64,000 nt of DNA, from NCBI GenBank assembly GCA_041594335.1, contig JBFHML010000004.1, forward strand, positions 1 to 64,000, in the 5' to 3' direction. A program made the position numbers and the translations under genes. This DNA comes from JAGPUQ01 sp041594335 (GTDB lineage: Bacteria; Pseudomonadota; Gammaproteobacteria; Pseudomonadales; Porticoccaceae). Below the pieces are notes generated by a model that saw only the letters and a program-made list of their open reading frames with translations, did no database searches and was not told the origin of the DNA. Positions 34,298 to 43,759 of the stretch are shown here, one piece after another (positions within the stretch are counted from its first letter, which is position 1; every line of letters starts with the position of its first letter).

Positions 34298-35740
34298 CTA
34301 GAGATAGGGGGAAAACAACCAACACAGAGCATTTCGAGTGCGCGCCACCAGGGATTCCTCGCGCAGTGCGGTTCGAGTGACAGGCGTTGCGTTGCGTACC
34401 CGGTCGAGAAAGCGCTCGCGTAGCGCGCCGGCAAAGTTGGCGTCAAACACCTCCACCCCCAACTCGTAGTTCAAGCGCAGGCTGCGCGGGTCAATGTTCG
34501 CTGAGCCGAGTAGAACATAGCGGCCGTCGACGATCAGCAGTTTGCCGTGATGAAACGGCGGAGGTTGGTAGTACACAGCAACGCCGCGACGAACCAGGGA
34601 TGGCAACAGGTGTCGTGTCGCCCAATGGACATAAGCGAGGTTATTCTGTCCTGGTAGCAGAATCGTCACCGCGACGCCACGCAGGGCCGCGCTTTGCAGA
34701 CCGGCGATGAGTTCCCGCGACGGCAGGAAATAAGGCGTCATAATCTCCAGGCTCGTACGGGCCACCGCGGTGGCGACCTGTAACACCAACGCAAGCTGGT
34801 CCAGGTGTTCGTCTGGCCCATCGGCAATCACCCGGCAGAAACTGGTGCCAGCGGGTCTTGGCGGCGGGGTCTCATTTTCCAGGCTCATGGTGGTTTCCGT
34901 GCGTCCCCAGGAATCGACGAAGACGCTGGCCAAGTCCCTCACCACCGGACCACGTAGCGAAAAATGCAGATCCGCTACGGGATTGCGCGTCTGTGGCGGG
35001 TCTAGTAAATGGCGATCGCCGATATTGATGCCCCCGGTAAATGCCAGCCGACCGTCGATGAGCAGCAGTTTGCGGTGATTGCGAAGATTGATATTGATGT
35101 TCGGAGGTAAAAGCCGTAGCGGATTGAAATGCCGTACCGCCACGCCCTGGCGCCGTAGCCTGTGGCTGATCCCGGGCGAATACCATTCGCCTAAGCCATC
35201 GATGAGTACCCGCACGCGAACGCCGCGCGCCTGGGCTTCTCCGAGCGCATCGGCAAATGCCCGCCCTGTGGCATTGTTTTCAAAGATATAGGTCGCGAGA
35301 TCTATGGTGGTCTGGGCTGCGCGGATTGCGTCGAGCATCGGCGGATAGGCCTCTTCCCCGTTCCACAATGGCGTCACGGCATTGCCGGAACGCAAGGGTA
35401 AGCCGGTGATGGCGCGCCCTGCCCGCACCAGATCAGCGAGCGCATCGAAAGCCCTCTCGGTAACGGCCGGGTCTGTTTCCGCCGGCTCTGTGGGATCCGC
35501 CGCGGCTACGAGGGGGGCAACGGATACCATCTTGCGGCGGCGACGCGCTCGGGATCGGGCCCGGTTGATCCCGAACAGCACATAGAGCACCGCGCCCGCA
35601 ATGGGCAGGGTCAGCGCTACCGCCATCCAGCCCAGGGCGGCGCGCGAATCGCGCTTGTGCAGTAGCGCGTGCCAGGCCGCCGCGATGCCGAAGGTTGACT
35701 GGACCGCGAAGATCGCCCAACCCCAATGGAATTCGATCAC
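34298..35740 (-). CDS. cls: Cardiolipin synthase (phospholipase D family)
   Basis: A 480-residue membrane enzyme joining two phosphatidylglycerols to cardiolipin. Two N-terminal membrane helices (about 5-25 and 37-57) precede two HKD motifs: NHRKLLLIDGRLAFTGG and HHGKLLIVDGRYVLLGS. A GTG at 35740 (VIEFHWGWAIF) gives the usual length; the ATG at 35881 would place a charged tail before the first helix. The stop lies five bases from the convergent pump stop. Which of ClsA/B/C it matches is not settled, but the N-terminal helices favour ClsA. Confidence 0.9.
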   Translation of the reverse strand: MIEFHWGWAIFAVQSTFGIAAAWHALLHKRDSRAALGWMAVALTLPIAGAVLYVLFGINRARSRARRRRKMVSVAPLVAAADPTEPAETDPAVTERAFDALADLVRAGRAITGLPLRSGNAVTPLWNGEEAYPPMLDAIRAAQTTIDLATYIFENNATGRAFADALGEAQARGVRVRVLIDGLGEWYSPGISHRLRRQGVAVRHFNPLRLLPPNININLRNHRKLLLIDGRLAFTGGINIGDRHLLDPPQTRNPVADLHFSLRGPVVRDLASVFVDSWGRTETTMSLENETPPPRPAGTSFCRVIADGPDEHLDQLALVLQVATAVARTSLEIMTPYFLPSRELIAGLQSAALRGVAVTILLPGQNNLAYVHWATRHLLPSLVRRGVAVYYQPPPFHHGKLLIVDGRYVLLGSANIDPRSLRLNYELGVEVFDANFAGALRERFLDRVRNATPVTRTALREESLVARTRNALCWLFSPYL

Positions 35741-35853
35741 ACAGGTTCTCCGACCATGCCCCCTGCCCCTCTGCCCGGCAGGGAACGTCGAAGTTACAGT
35801 ATCATGCAGGCCCTTTACCGGGTTTCGCCCGCGGCTTGTAGAGATCATAAGCA

Positions 35854-37884
35854 ATGAATTTTCCGCACTTGCTCGCACCACTCGACTTAGGTTTCACCCA
35901 ACTGCGCAACCGCATCATGATGGGCTCGATGCACTCCGGATTGGAGTTGCTGGATCGGCCATTTGAACGCTTGGCGGCTTTCTACGGTGAGCGTGCGCGT
36001 GGCGGCGCTGGTCTGATTGTCACCGGCGGCTACGCACCCAACGAGACTGGCCGCATCGAGGAAGGCGGACCCATTTTTCATCAGCCGGAAGAGATAGCGG
36101 ACCATCGTCTGATCACCCGCCGAGTGCACGATGAGGGCGGTAAGATCCTGTTACAAATTCTGCATACCGGCCGCTATGCCAAGGACGACAGCATCGTCGG
36201 GGTATCGGACATCCGTTCGCGGATCAACCGCCGTGTACCCCGAGCACTCGACGGCGAAGAGATCGCTCGCTACGTGGAGGACTACGCTGATGCCGCGGCA
36301 CTGGCCCAGGAAGCCGGTTACGACGGCGTCGAAGTGATGGGCTCCGAAGGCTACCTAATCAACCAATTTTTGGTACGGCGCACTAACAATCGTACCGACG
36401 AGTGGGGCGGCAGCTATGAAAATCGTATGCGGTTCCCACTGGAGATCGTGCGCCGAATCCGCGAGCGTGTTGGCCACAACTTTATTCTCATGTATCGGAT
36501 CTCTTGTATCGATCTGGTCGAGGGAGGCAGCACGGGCGCGGAGATTGTGGAGCTGGCTCAGCGCTTGGAGCGCGCCGGCGTCACCGTATTCAACACAGGG
36601 ATCGGCTGGCACGAAGCGCATGTGCCCACTATCGCGTATATGGTGCCCCGTGGCGCCTGGCGCTTTGCGGTGCGCAATGTCACCGAGAACGTCGGCGTGC
36701 CCGTAATCGCGTCCAACCGCATTAATACGCCGGAGGTCGCCGAGAATATCATTGCCAGCGGCGATGCCCAGATGGTCTCCTTGGCGCGTGCCATGCTGGC
36801 CGATCCGGAATTTGCGGCCAAGGTGGCGGCCGGCCGGCCGGAGGCGATCAATACCTGTATCGGTTGCAATCAAGCCTGCCTGGATTTTATTTTCAAGGGC
36901 AAGGCGACCAGCTGCCTAGTCAATCCTCGGGCGGGTCGCGAACTCGATTTCGAGACCTTGACCACGACGGCATCACGGTCCCACCGCGTCGCCGTGGTGG
37001 GTGCCGGTCCGGCGGGTTTGTCCGCGGCACTCGCTGCAGCAGAGCGTGGGCACAGTGTGACCTTGTTCGAGGCGGGCAGCGACATCGGCGGTCAATTGCA
37101 TCTGGCTCGACGCATTCCCGACAAAACGGAATTCAATGAACTCCTGCGTTATTACCGCACCAGGCTGGCCGAACTTGGCGTCGAAATCCGGCTCAACGCG
37201 CCGGTCGAGGCCGACCAATTACGAGCCGCTGGGTTTGAGGATGTCATTGTCGCTACCGGCATCGTGCCGCGGCAGCCGGACATCCCTGGTCTCGACCACC
37301 CTGGAGTGATCCCTTATATCGACCTGATCACAGGACGCCGTGAAGCCGGTGCCCGAGTCGCCATTCTGGGCGCTGGGGGCATTGGCTTCGACGCCGCTGT
37401 GTTGCTGGCGCATGGCGCTGGCGGTGAGCCGCCGGATACCGCGGCCTTTCTGGCCAAGTGGGGGGTGGATACCACGCTCGAGGCCCCCGGCGGGCTGCTG
37501 CCGGAGGGGCCTAGGATTCCACCGGCACGGCGGGAAATCACGCTGTTCCAACGCAAGCCTGGGCCCATGGGGCGGAGCTTGGGTCTCACCACCGGCTGGG
37601 TGTTACGCGCTGAGCTGGAGGCGAGCGGTGTCCGCTTCGTGCCGGGCGTCAGCTACCGGCGCATCGACGATCAGGGGCTGCATTACGAACTCGATGGCGA
37701 GCCGCAGGTCTTGGCGGTCGACAACGTCATCCTTTGTACCGGTCAGGATCCATTCGATGAACTGAGCGCACCCCTGATCGCCGCAGGCCTTCGGGTACAT
37801 GTCATCGGCGGCGCCCGAGAAGCAGCGGAGCTGGATGCTTTTGCCGCCATCGCGGCCGGAACGGAGCTGGCAACGCAACTCTAG
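35854..37884 (+). CDS. fadH: NADPH-dependent 2,4-dienoyl-CoA reductase-like flavoenzyme
   Basis: A 676-residue Old Yellow Enzyme-like protein. The N-terminal FMN TIM barrel (1-330) includes GYLINQFL (catalytic-Tyr region) and GIGWHEAHVPT (catalytic His). Four cysteines of CIGCNQACLDF and SCLVNP around residues 334-353 bind a 4Fe-4S cluster. A C-terminal FAD/NADPH module follows with VAVVGAGPAGLSAALAAAERG and VAILGAGGIG. It removes double bonds at even positions during beta-oxidation of unsaturated fatty acids. Trimethylamine dehydrogenase-like relatives are possible, but length and motifs favour FadH. Confidence 0.92.
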   Translation: MNFPHLLAPLDLGFTQLRNRIMMGSMHSGLELLDRPFERLAAFYGERARGGAGLIVTGGYAPNETGRIEEGGPIFHQPEEIADHRLITRRVHDEGGKILLQILHTGRYAKDDSIVGVSDIRSRINRRVPRALDGEEIARYVEDYADAAALAQEAGYDGVEVMGSEGYLINQFLVRRTNNRTDEWGGSYENRMRFPLEIVRRIRERVGHNFILMYRISCIDLVEGGSTGAEIVELAQRLERAGVTVFNTGIGWHEAHVPTIAYMVPRGAWRFAVRNVTENVGVPVIASNRINTPEVAENIIASGDAQMVSLARAMLADPEFAAKVAAGRPEAINTCIGCNQACLDFIFKGKATSCLVNPRAGRELDFETLTTTASRSHRVAVVGAGPAGLSAALAAAERGHSVTLFEAGSDIGGQLHLARRIPDKTEFNELLRYYRTRLAELGVEIRLNAPVEADQLRAAGFEDVIVATGIVPRQPDIPGLDHPGVIPYIDLITGRREAGARVAILGAGGIGFDAAVLLAHGAGGEPPDTAAFLAKWGVDTTLEAPGGLLPEGPRIPPARREITLFQRKPGPMGRSLGLTTGWVLRAELEASGVRFVPGVSYRRIDDQGLHYELDGEPQVLAVDNVILCTGQDPFDELSAPLIAAGLRVHVIGGAREAAELDAFAAIAAGTELATQL

Positions 37885-37924
37885 CGCGCGACACGGGGGC
37901 CGTGATTGGCGCCGTGTCGCGCGC
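37884..37924. terminator. Strong hairpin between convergent fadH and gor
   Basis: A perfect 13-bp stem (GCGCGCGACACGG, 37884-37896; CCGTGTCGCGCGC, 37912-37924) with a 15-base loop starts at the last base of the fadH stop codon. The two genes converge, so it could serve both. No T-tract is present on either strand. Confidence 0.55.
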
Positions 37925-38004
37925 GGTCCGTGAACATCGCGATGCGTGTAGGCCCTTAGGTATCCGAGCGAAGCGCGGCTATTGCTCTGACGGCGCGCTT
38001 CGGC

Positions 38005-39345
38005 TCAGCGCAGTGTGACAAATTCCTCTGCGGCAGTCGGGTGAATACCGATAGTGCGGTCGAAGTCGGCTTTGGTCGCCCCCATTTGTACTGCCACGGC
38101 GAACCCCTGAATGATTTCGCCAGCATGGTCTCCGAGCATGTGGCAGCCGAGCACTCGGTCACTGTCGGCATCCACCACCAGCTTGATTAGCGCGCGGTCG
38201 CTGCCACCACCTAGGGTGGCCTTGAGCGGGCGAAATTCGCTCCGGTACACTCGGATATTGGCGAAGCGTTCGCGTGCTTGTGCTTCGGTAAGTCCCACGG
38301 TGCCAATGGCCGGTTGGCTGAATACGGCACTGGGAATATTGTCGTAATTCATGACGGCATCGCCATTCCCGAATAGATTCTGGGTCAGCATCATGGCTTC
38401 GCGAATCGCTACTGGCGTGAGTTCGATGCGCCCGGTGACATCGCCGATAGCATAGATCGACGGCTCGGCGGTACGGAAATGACTGTCGGTACGGATGGCA
38501 CCGCGGGAGTCGGTTTCCACTCGGGTATTTTCCAAGCCCAGACCGGTGCTATTGGGCTTGCGTCCGGTGGCATAGAGAAAGGCACCTGCGGTGAGCTCCT
38601 CACCATCGCTGAGTAGCGCGCGAAATTCCGCGCCGGCGGGCGCGATACGCGCGACTTCTGTGTTGAAGTGGAGGTGGATGCCGCGCTCCTGCATCTGCGC
38701 GGCGAGGGCTTCGCCGAGTTCGCTGTCGAAGCCGCGCAGCAGGTGGTCGCGACGATGGACCAGATGCGTCTCCACGCCTAAGCCATGGCAAATACCGGCA
38801 AATTCGACGGCGATATAGCCTCCACCGACGATGGCTATGCGCTTTGGCAGCCGCTCCAGATAGAACATATCATCCGAGTTGAGGACATGCTCTCGACCGG
38901 GGAATTCGGGGATAAAGGGCTGCCCACCAGTGGCGATAAGAATATGGCGGGCGCGGTATTCGCGGTCGGCCACAGCGACCCGATGAGCGTCCAGCAGGCG
39001 GGCAGTGCCGCGTAGCACGGTTGCCCCGCTATCATTCAGCAATTTCTCGTATATTTCGTTTAGCCTTTTGATTTCCTTGGTTTTGTTGTCTCGCAATGTC
39101 GACCAATCAAATGCGTGTTCGGGCACGTTCCAGCCATAGCCTCGGGCGTCACCGAGCGCGTGGGAGAATTCGGCCGCGTAGACGAACAGCTTCTTCGGGA
39201 CGCAACCGACGTTGACGCAGGTACCACCCAACGCCCGGTTTTCGGCGATGGCGACCCGAGCACCATAACCGGCGGCCATCCGTGCGGCACGCACACCGCC
39301 GGATCCAGCTCCCATCACCAGGAGATCGAAATCGGCTGTCTTCAT
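38005..39345 (-). CDS. gorA: Glutathione-disulfide reductase
   Basis: A 446-residue pyridine nucleotide-disulfide oxidoreductase keeping glutathione reduced with NADPH. The redox pair is Cys43 and Cys48 in GGTCVNVGCVPKK; the FAD motif MGAGSGGVRAARMAA is at the N terminus, the NADPH motif IVGGGYIAVEFAGI lies near residue 173, and the C-terminal TIGIHPTAAEEFVTLR holds the active-site His and Glu. Its start overlaps the cysG stop by four bases, placing it last in the ftsK-lolA-rarA-crcB-serS-cysG-gor run. Confidence 0.95.
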   Translation of the reverse strand: MKTADFDLLVMGAGSGGVRAARMAAGYGARVAIAENRALGGTCVNVGCVPKKLFVYAAEFSHALGDARGYGWNVPEHAFDWSTLRDNKTKEIKRLNEIYEKLLNDSGATVLRGTARLLDAHRVAVADREYRARHILIATGGQPFIPEFPGREHVLNSDDMFYLERLPKRIAIVGGGYIAVEFAGICHGLGVETHLVHRRDHLLRGFDSELGEALAAQMQERGIHLHFNTEVARIAPAGAEFRALLSDGEELTAGAFLYATGRKPNSTGLGLENTRVETDSRGAIRTDSHFRTAEPSIYAIGDVTGRIELTPVAIREAMMLTQNLFGNGDAVMNYDNIPSAVFSQPAIGTVGLTEAQARERFANIRVYRSEFRPLKATLGGGSDRALIKLVVDADSDRVLGCHMLGDHAGEIIQGFAVAVQMGATKADFDRTIGIHPTAAEEFVTLR

Positions 39346-40769
39346 GATGCCTCCCCGGCGGGCCCTAGCAGGCCCTCAGATGAGCTCTGATCCTCGAACC
39401 AGGCCAGTTGTTCACGGAGTTTCACGACCTCCCCCACAATGAGCAGGGTCGGTGCATGAACGCGGTACCGGGCGACCAGGTCCGGCAAGGTGGCCAGCGT
39501 GGCGCTGAACACCTGTTGTTCCGGGCGGGTCCCCCGCTCGATCAGCGCGGCGGGCAGCGTAGCCGGCAGACCGTGCTGGATCAGCTGTTCACAAATGATC
39601 GACAACCCCTCCAGCGGCATGTAGAACACCAGCGTCTGCCCAGGGCGAGCCAGGGCTTCCCAGTCGAGGTCGACAGTGTTTCCGCGCCGGTGGCCGGTCT
39701 GGAAACGGACGGACTGGGCGTAATCGCGGTGTGTCAGCGGAATGCCCGCGTAACTGGCGCACCCCGACGCCGCTGTGATGCCAGGCACGACCTGGAAGGG
39801 AATTCCCGCGGCCGCTAACTGCTCGATCTCTTCGCCACCGCGACCGAAGATAAAGGGATCTCCTCCCTTCAGTCGCAGCACTCGCCGGCCCGCGCGGGCA
39901 TGCGCGATGAGCCGCGCATTGATATCGGGTTGCGGCACGGCATGTGTGCCAGCGCGCTTACCCACATACTCTCGCTCGGCATCGCGGCGTACTAGGGCGA
40001 GGACGGGTTCGGAGACCAAACGGTCGTAGAGCACAACATCCGCCTGCTGCATGAGTCGCAACGCGCGGAAAGTCAGCAGGTCTGGATCACCTGGGCCCGC
40101 ACCGACTAAATAGACCTCGCCGCAAGATGCGCGGTCTTTGGCTGCGGACAGCAGCGCCTCTAGCTCGCGACGAGCTGCCGCGGGTCGACCGCTATAGACC
40201 AGCTCCGCGACCGGCCCCGAGAAAACGTCCTCCCAGAACCCGCGCCGTGCGGTGATGTCGCTCAGCTGCGCCCGCACTGCGGGTCGGTACGCTTGTGCGA
40301 GCCGCGCAAGCTCGCCGGTGCGTTCTGGCAGAAGTGCTTCGATGCGGGTGCGGAGCATGCGTGCCAGCACAGGCGCCGCGCCGCCGCTGCCGATCGCCAG
40401 GCATACCGGGTCGCGGTCAACGATGGCGGGAAAGGTAACGGTGCATAACGCGGGTTGGTCGACGACGTTGACCGGGATACGGCGCACCCGTGCAGCGCGG
40501 TGCACCGCACGGTTGACCGTGGGACTTCCGGTGGCCGCTACCGCGAGCACGGCATCGTCGAGGTCCGCAGCACGAAAACGGCGGCGCAACAGGACCAGCG
40601 CGTCGGTGGCGGCCAGCTGTTCGATCTCCGCGCAACACTCGGGGGCGATCACTTTGACGCAAGCCCCCGCATCGCGGAGTAATCGAAGTTTGCGGGCAGC
40701 CACGCTACCCGCACCCACCAATACGCAGGTCTCCCCCCTCAGGCGGTGGAATAGTGGTAGCGCGTCCAC
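39342..40769 (-). CDS. cysG: Siroheme synthase (trifunctional)
   Basis: A 475-residue fusion. The N-terminal CysG-B part (about 1-210), starting LFHRLRGETCVLVGAGSVAARK, is the NAD-dependent dehydrogenase and ferrochelatase; the C-terminal CysG-A part (from about 218, VYLVGAGPGDPDLLT) methylates uroporphyrinogen III with SAM. VLRLKGGDPFIFGRGGEE is the methylase signature, cut to its core. It makes siroheme for sulfite and nitrite reductases. It follows serS after one base, as in P. aeruginosa. Confidence 0.96.
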   Translation of the reverse strand: MDALPLFHRLRGETCVLVGAGSVAARKLRLLRDAGACVKVIAPECCAEIEQLAATDALVLLRRRFRAADLDDAVLAVAATGSPTVNRAVHRAARVRRIPVNVVDQPALCTVTFPAIVDRDPVCLAIGSGGAAPVLARMLRTRIEALLPERTGELARLAQAYRPAVRAQLSDITARRGFWEDVFSGPVAELVYSGRPAAARRELEALLSAAKDRASCGEVYLVGAGPGDPDLLTFRALRLMQQADVVLYDRLVSEPVLALVRRDAEREYVGKRAGTHAVPQPDINARLIAHARAGRRVLRLKGGDPFIFGRGGEEIEQLAAAGIPFQVVPGITAASGCASYAGIPLTHRDYAQSVRFQTGHRRGNTVDLDWEALARPGQTLVFYMPLEGLSIICEQLIQHGLPATLPAALIERGTRPEQQVFSATLATLPDLVARYRVHAPTLLIVGEVVKLREQLAWFEDQSSSEGLLGPAGEAS

Positions 40770-40770
40770 T

Positions 40771-42045
40771 TCAGGCGATACGCTCGCTGCCGCCCAGATA
40801 GGGCCGCAAAGCCACCGGTACAGTGATACTGCCGTCGGCCTGCTGGTGATTTTCCATGACCGCGATCAAGGTGCGGCCGACCGCCAGCCCGGAGCCATTG
40901 AGCGTGTGCAAAAGCTCCGGCTTGCCGGTTTCCGGGTTGCGCCAGCGCGCTTGCAGGCGACGTGCCTGAAAGTCACGGAAGTTGCTGCAGGAAGAGATCT
41001 CGCGGTAGGTTTCTTGAGAAGGCAACCAGACTTCCAGGTCATAGGTCTTGGCGGCCGCAAAACCCAGGTCGCCGCCACACAGGGCAACGGTACGATAGGG
41101 TAGTTCCAGGCGCTCCAGGACGGTCTCGGCATGGCGCCGCAGACTTTCCAGTGCAGCCGCCGACTGCGTGGGTTGAACCAATTGAACCAACTCGACTTTC
41201 TCGAACTGGTGTTGGCGAATCATCCCACGGGTGTCACGGCCATGACTGCCGGCTTCGCTGCGGAAACAAGGGCTGTGGCAGACATAGCGCACCGGCAGTT
41301 GCTCGGCGGTGAGGATCTGGTCCCGAGCGAGATTGGTGACAGGTACTTCCGCTGTGGGAATGAGGTACCAGGGCGTTTCTGCTTCGACTCGAAACAGATC
41401 TTCGGAAAATTTGGGGAGTTGCCCGGTACCGAACAACGACTGGGCGTTTACCAGGTAGGGAACATAGACTTCTCGATACCCATGCTCGGTAGTGTGCAAT
41501 TCCAACATGAACTGGGTCAACGCGCGTTGCAGGCGCGCCAGGGGTCCGGACAGCACGGCGAACCGCGCCCCGGTGATACGTGCAGCGGCTTCTAGATCCA
41601 GCTGCCCCAGCTCCGCGCCCAGATCGACATGATCGCGCACGGGGAAATCAAACTTGCGCGGCGTTCCCCAACGATGCACCTCTAGATTATCGGCTTCGGA
41701 ACGACCATCGGGGACATCTGCGTCCGGTAGATTAGGTAGTCGGCTCAAAAAATCGTCCAACCGGTGCTGCACTTGCTGCAACTGCCCGGCCAGCTCATCG
41801 AGGCGGCGTTTGTCCGCTTCGACGGCTGCGAGTAGTGGCGCGATGTCCTCTCCAGCGGCCTTCGCCTTGCCGATGCTCCGGGCGCTGGCGTTGCGCCGAG
41901 CCTGGAGTTGCTCGGTTTCCACTTGCAAGGTCTTGCGCTCAGCCTCCAGCGCCGTGAATTCCTCGGGGGCGAATATAAATCCCCGGCGTCGCAGGTGGTC
42001 GGTCACGGCAGCGAGGTCGGAGCGCAAAAGCTTGGGGTCGAGCAT
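40771..42045 (-). CDS. serS: Serine-tRNA ligase
   Basis: A 424-residue class II synthetase. The start MLDPKLLRSDLAAV is the family's own; the longer frame is rejected. The N-terminal arm (about 27-105) is a coiled coil that grips the long variable arm of tRNA-Ser. Motif 2 appears as CHSPCFRSEAGSHGRDTRGM, and motif 3 as LNGSGLAVGRTLIA. Its two substrates, tRNA-Ser(TGA) and tRNA-Ser(GCT), are encoded at 52652 and 52927 in this window. Confidence 0.98.
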   Translation of the reverse strand: MLDPKLLRSDLAAVTDHLRRRGFIFAPEEFTALEAERKTLQVETEQLQARRNASARSIGKAKAAGEDIAPLLAAVEADKRRLDELAGQLQQVQHRLDDFLSRLPNLPDADVPDGRSEADNLEVHRWGTPRKFDFPVRDHVDLGAELGQLDLEAAARITGARFAVLSGPLARLQRALTQFMLELHTTEHGYREVYVPYLVNAQSLFGTGQLPKFSEDLFRVEAETPWYLIPTAEVPVTNLARDQILTAEQLPVRYVCHSPCFRSEAGSHGRDTRGMIRQHQFEKVELVQLVQPTQSAAALESLRRHAETVLERLELPYRTVALCGGDLGFAAAKTYDLEVWLPSQETYREISSCSNFRDFQARRLQARWRNPETGKPELLHTLNGSGLAVGRTLIAVMENHQQADGSITVPVALRPYLGGSERIA

Positions 42046-42065
42046 GAATAGAAACTTCCGGTCGG

Positions 42066-42443
42066 CTATAGGGAGAGGCGGGTCAAGGCCATGGCTGTGG
42101 CCGCGGCGCCCAAACAGAGTACGAGATTGGCGGCGGCATTGACGATGGCGAGCAGTGGCTGGTGATTCTGCCACAAGCCTAGGGTATCAATCGAAAAAGT
42201 GGAAAATGTGGTGAAGGCGCCTAGCACACCGATCATCAATAGCTCGCGCCAGATCGCCGGCAGCAGCGCTCGCTCGACGATCAACACGTGCAGTATGCCG
42301 ATCAAAACACAGCCGAGGACGTTGGCCGCCAGGGTAGGAAACGGGAAACGTCCGACGCTCACCGGAGCGAGCCAGATGCTCAGTCCATAACGGCCGAGTG
42401 CCCCGAGGGCGCCGCCAACGGCCACGGCGAGCCACGCCGGCAT
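42066..42443 (-). CDS. crcB: Fluoride channel CrcB/Fluc
   Basis: A 125-residue protein with four membrane helices that dimerises into a fluoride exporter. GGALGALGRYG near residue 10, ANVLGC near 40 and the GAFTTFSTFS signature near 75 are diagnostic. The ATG overlaps the rarA stop by one base (TGATG). I did not find a fluoride riboswitch before it, and since it lies inside a run of housekeeping genes it is probably constitutively expressed. Confidence 0.96.
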   Translation of the reverse strand: MPAWLAVAVGGALGALGRYGLSIWLAPVSVGRFPFPTLAANVLGCVLIGILHVLIVERALLPAIWRELLMIGVLGAFTTFSTFSIDTLGLWQNHQPLLAIVNAAANLVLCLGAAATAMALTRLSL

Positions 42444-43759
42444 CAGCGAGCGCCCCGATTGCGGGCCGCCGCATTGCGCGAGCGCAGCTGGCGCAATTTG
42501 TCGCCGATCTGGCGCTCGAGGCCACGGTCGGTCGGCTGATAATAGGTACGTGGTTCGAGTGCATCGGGGAAATAATTTTCCCCCGCGGCGAAGGCCTCGG
42601 GTTCGTCATGGGCATAGCGATACCCCGTGCCGTAATCGAGCGTTTTCATCAGTCGCGTGGGGGCATTACGAAGACGCAGTGGTACCTCGTGGCTGGGTTG
42701 GCTACGAATGTCAGCCCGCGCCTGGCTGAAGGCGGTATAGACCGCGTTGCTCTTAGCCGCCACCGCCAAATAGATGACCGCCTGAGCGAGACTGAGCTCC
42801 CCCTCTGGGCTGCCTAAGCGCTCCTGCACCTCCCACGCATCCAAGGCCAAGTGCAGGGCTCGGGGATCGGCGTTGCCGATGTCTTCGCTGGCCATGCGCA
42901 CCACCCGGCGGGCGATGTACAGGGGATCGCAGCCACCGTCGAGCATGCGCACGAGCCAGTACAGCGCGGCATCCGGCGAAGAGCCGCGAACCGCTTTGTG
43001 AAGCGCGGAAATCTGGTCGTAGAAGTACTCTCCTCCCTTATCGAAACGTCGCGTGCCACCGGCGGCCACTTCCCGCATCACGGCGGCGGAAATGTGCCCT
43101 TCCTGGGCAAAATCGGCGGCGATTTCGAGCAGATTCAACGCGCGACGGGCATCTCCGTCGGCGCTGTGGATCAGCAATTCGAGGGCCTCGGCATTCAGGC
43201 TCACGGTGCCGCCGAGCCCGCGTTCCGTATCGGCGAGTGCACGTTCGACTACGGCGCGGATGTCGTCGTTATCCAATGTGGTGAGGGTGTACACACGGCA
43301 GCGAGACAGCAGCGCGTTGTTGAGTTCGAACGAGGGGTTCTCCGTCGTCGCGCCAATCAGCAAAATGGTGCCGTTTTCGACGTAGGGCAAAAAAGCATCT
43401 TGCTGGCTCTTGTTAAAGCGGTGAACCTCATCGACGAAAACAATGGTCTCGCGGCCTTGGGCGATACGCTCCGCCTCAGCGCGGGCAATGGCCGCGCGAA
43501 TCTCCTTGACGCCCGCCAGGACCGCCGATACCGGCTCGAAATGGGCATTGCCTTGAGTCGCGATTAGGCGCGCCAGCGTGGTTTTCCCGGTCCCCGGTGG
43601 GCCCCAGAACACCATCGAGTGGCAGTGCCCCTGTTCGATGGCGGCGCGCAAGGGTTTTCCCGAGGCGAGCAGGTGCGCCTGCCCGGCAAATTCCTCCAGT
43701 GCCCGGGGACGCATTCGATCGGCCAGGGGCGCATAGCCAGGAGTCCGGGGCTCAGTCAT
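42443..43759 (-). CDS. rarA: Replication-associated recombination protein A (AAA+ ATPase)
   Basis: A 438-residue ATPase related to clamp loaders and RuvB that acts at stalled replication forks. Walker A is FWGPPGTGKTTLAR (about 51-64), Walker B is IVFVDEVHRFNKSQQD, and sensor-1 is LIGATTENPSFELN. RRVVRMASEDIGNADPRAL is the MgsA/RarA C-terminal signature. Its start overlaps the lolA 3' end by eight bases; the position between lolA and crcB-serS is canonical. Confidence 0.97.
   Translation of the reverse strand: MTEPRTPGYAPLADRMRPRALEEFAGQAHLLASGKPLRAAIEQGHCHSMVFWGPPGTGKTTLARLIATQGNAHFEPVSAVLAGVKEIRAAIARAEAERIAQGRETIVFVDEVHRFNKSQQDAFLPYVENGTILLIGATTENPSFELNNALLSRCRVYTLTTLDNDDIRAVVERALADTERGLGGTVSLNAEALELLIHSADGDARRALNLLEIAADFAQEGHISAAVMREVAAGGTRRFDKGGEYFYDQISALHKAVRGSSPDAALYWLVRMLDGGCDPLYIARRVVRMASEDIGNADPRALHLALDAWEVQERLGSPEGELSLAQAVIYLAVAAKSNAVYTAFSQARADIRSQPSHEVPLRLRNAPTRLMKTLDYGTGYRYAHDEPEAFAAGENYFPDALEPRTYYQPTDRGLERQIGDKLRQLRSRNAAARNRGAR

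Noticed and set aside
42444..42600. Fluoride riboswitch before crcB
   Set aside because: crcB overlaps the end of rarA by one base, and no riboswitch-like conserved core was recognised in the coding region before it.
42851..43567. 238-codon open frame opposite rarA
   Set aside because: rarA is fully motif-supported on the other strand; this frame is its shadow in GC-rich DNA.
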